NCBI RefSeq assembly: GCF_900169785.1
Contig: NZ_FWER01000039.1
Location: 1 to 50,554 of the forward strand
Reading direction: 5' to 3'
Origin: Rhizobium sullae
GTDB lineage: Bacteria > Pseudomonadota > Alphaproteobacteria > Rhizobiales > Rhizobiaceae
DNA length: 50,554 nt
In this document: positions 50,534 through 50,554 of the stretch, one piece after another
Layout: each line of letters begins with the position of its first letter
How positions within the stretch are numbered: position 1 is the first letter of the stretch
Position numbers and translations under genes: made by a program
The notes under the pieces: model-generated
What the model was told of the DNA's origin: nothing
Databases searched by the model: none
Seen by the model: the letters and a program-made list of their open reading frames with translations, nothing else

Positions 50534-50554
50534 ATGAAGATCGATCGTCCCCCC
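50534..50554 (+). CDS. Possible start of a gene cut by the window edge
   Basis: GGAGGG lies five bases before ATG 50534, which opens a frame (MKIDRPP) running off the end of the window. Only the ribosome-binding site and start support it. Confidence 0.3.

Noticed and set aside
1..50554. tRNA, rRNA or riboswitch genes
   Set aside because: I saw no cloverleaf, ribosomal RNA or known riboswitch core on either strand, though small RNAs cannot be excluded by eye.

Overview
The window reads as accessory DNA of a rhizobial alphaproteobacterium (Rhizobium, Sinorhizobium or a close relative), most likely from a large plasmid or plasmid-derived island. The grounds are GC-rich coding sequence, a complete VirB-type type IV secretion (T4SS) operon, a remnant of the plasmid replication gene repC, four toxin-antitoxin modules, a tyrosine recombinase, many decayed insertion sequences, and two rhizobial-style CUT1 sugar ABC transporters.

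Layout. 0-5 kb: the tail of a CusF-like copper protein, a membrane adenylate/guanylate cyclase, a small exported protein, a Wzx-like flippase and a CheR-like methyltransferase. 5-9.5 kb: a patchwork of IS21-type end repeats, dodecin, an IS1595-family remnant, a PIN toxin-antitoxin pair, a LysE exporter interrupted by one stop codon, a DUF1127 protein and an O-methyltransferase. 10-12.5 kb: a flavin monooxygenase-like enzyme convergent with a 5'-damaged ornithine cyclodeaminase-family gene. 12.5-22.6 kb (minus strand): virB1 to virB11 in canonical order, with an EexN-like gene between virB5 and virB6 and an exported cysteine-rich protein at the head. A small winged-helix regulator is divergent from it. 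No VirD4 coupling protein or relaxase is visible.

22.7-30.4 kb: RelBE; a VOC protein; a Phd-PIN-antitoxin-recombinase gene string preceded by a 29-bp inverted repeat shaped like a tyrosine-recombinase core site and by a TGTACA operator; the repC remnant; an Lrp regulator divergent from a small hydrolase around a shared palindrome; and an MbcA/RES toxin-antitoxin pair. 30.5-32.6 kb: IstB, AAA-ATPase and LysR fragments and a CapA-family gene.

32.7-44 kb: a catabolic locus. A HutC-type GntR regulator faces a TTGACA promoter whose spacer carries a DasR-like palindrome. Then come a complete CUT1 importer with a GNAT acetyltransferase and a second operon with a Gfo/Idh/MocA dehydrogenase and a second complete CUT1 importer. 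Strong hairpins follow both binding-protein genes, probably to raise binding-protein expression over the distal ATPase genes. 44-50.5 kb: an AraC regulator, a TadG-like protein and a graveyard of IS5, IS110 and IS21 remnants.

All calls were made by reading the sequence and translations; no database search was run.
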